Source: JBBQSF01 sp038214085
GTDB taxonomy: Bacteria; Bacteroidota; Bacteroidia; Bacteroidales; CG2-30-32-10
Assembly: GCA_038214085.1 (NCBI GenBank)
Contig: JBBQSF010000077.1
Coordinates: 1 to 14,264 of the forward strand
Direction: 5' to 3'
DNA: 14,264 nt
Shown: positions 14,264 to 14,264 of the stretch, piece after piece
Position numbering within the stretch: position 1 is the first letter of the stretch
How the letters are laid out: every line of letters starts with the position of its first letter
Translations under genes and position numbers: made by a program
Notes under the pieces: generated by a model
The model's input: the letters and a program-made list of their open reading frames with translations, nothing else
Told to the model about the DNA's origin: nothing
Databases searched by the model: none

Positions 14264-14264
14264 G

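Larger units (their letters stand above)
13703..14264. other. Gene-poor right flank of about 560 bp
   Basis: No standard gene is supported here. It contains the wza operon leader and promoter candidates, a possible 25-codon leader ORF, an interrupted small membrane-protein frame and three perfect inverted repeats concentrated in 14132-14263. No tRNA, CRISPR or transposase remnant was seen. Confidence 0.6.

Noticed and set aside
1..14264. CRISPR arrays, tRNA or rRNA genes, insertion sequences
   Set aside because: No regularly spaced repeats, cloverleaf-like segments, transposase motifs or target-site duplications were seen.

Overview
The window reads as chromosomal DNA of a Bacteroidota (Bacteroidetes) bacterium. 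It is AT-rich, Shine-Dalgarno sites are absent or weak, several starts are preceded by the phylum-specific -7 promoter element TAnnTTTG, and one secreted protein ends in a type IX secretion (Por) sorting domain. The sequence alone does not settle the order or genus.

Left part (1-5545): a leftward pair encodes a methionine/glutamine-type aminotransferase coupled by an ATGA overlap to an omega-amidase of the nitrilase superfamily, which is cut by the window edge. A rightward pair follows: phosphoglycerate kinase (pgk) and a protein resembling cyanophycinase (peptidase S51) whose catalytic Ser and His appear to be replaced. Facing these is umuC, the polymerase subunit of DNA polymerase V.

Middle (5546-8818): umuC shares a divergent promoter region with a rightward pair, a secreted CehA/McbA-type PHP metallohydrolase with a T9SS tail and a patatin-like phospholipase.

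Right part (8820-13702): a compact leftward gene run carries wza-like polysaccharide export lipoprotein, wzc-like tyrosine autokinase, cvpA-like membrane protein, a short frameshifted YdeI/OmdA-type reading frame, umuD and a Nudix hydrolase. Junctions are 28 nt, 0 nt, an ATGA overlap, a 14-nt overlap and 5 nt, so the run looks like one operon. The polymerase V accessory subunit UmuD is therefore embedded in an exopolysaccharide-type operon about 3.7 kb from its partner umuC.

Right edge (13703-14264): about 560 bp without a standard gene. It holds a probable operon promoter with a possible 25-codon leader ORF, a possible small membrane-protein frame interrupted by one stop codon, and three perfect inverted repeats within 132 bp.

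The most interesting items are the frameshifted OmdA-like ORF with a slippery-type heptamer, the separated umuD/umuC pair, the catalytically altered cyanophycinase-like protein beside pgk, and the structured right edge. No complete undescribed defence or mobile system is visible.
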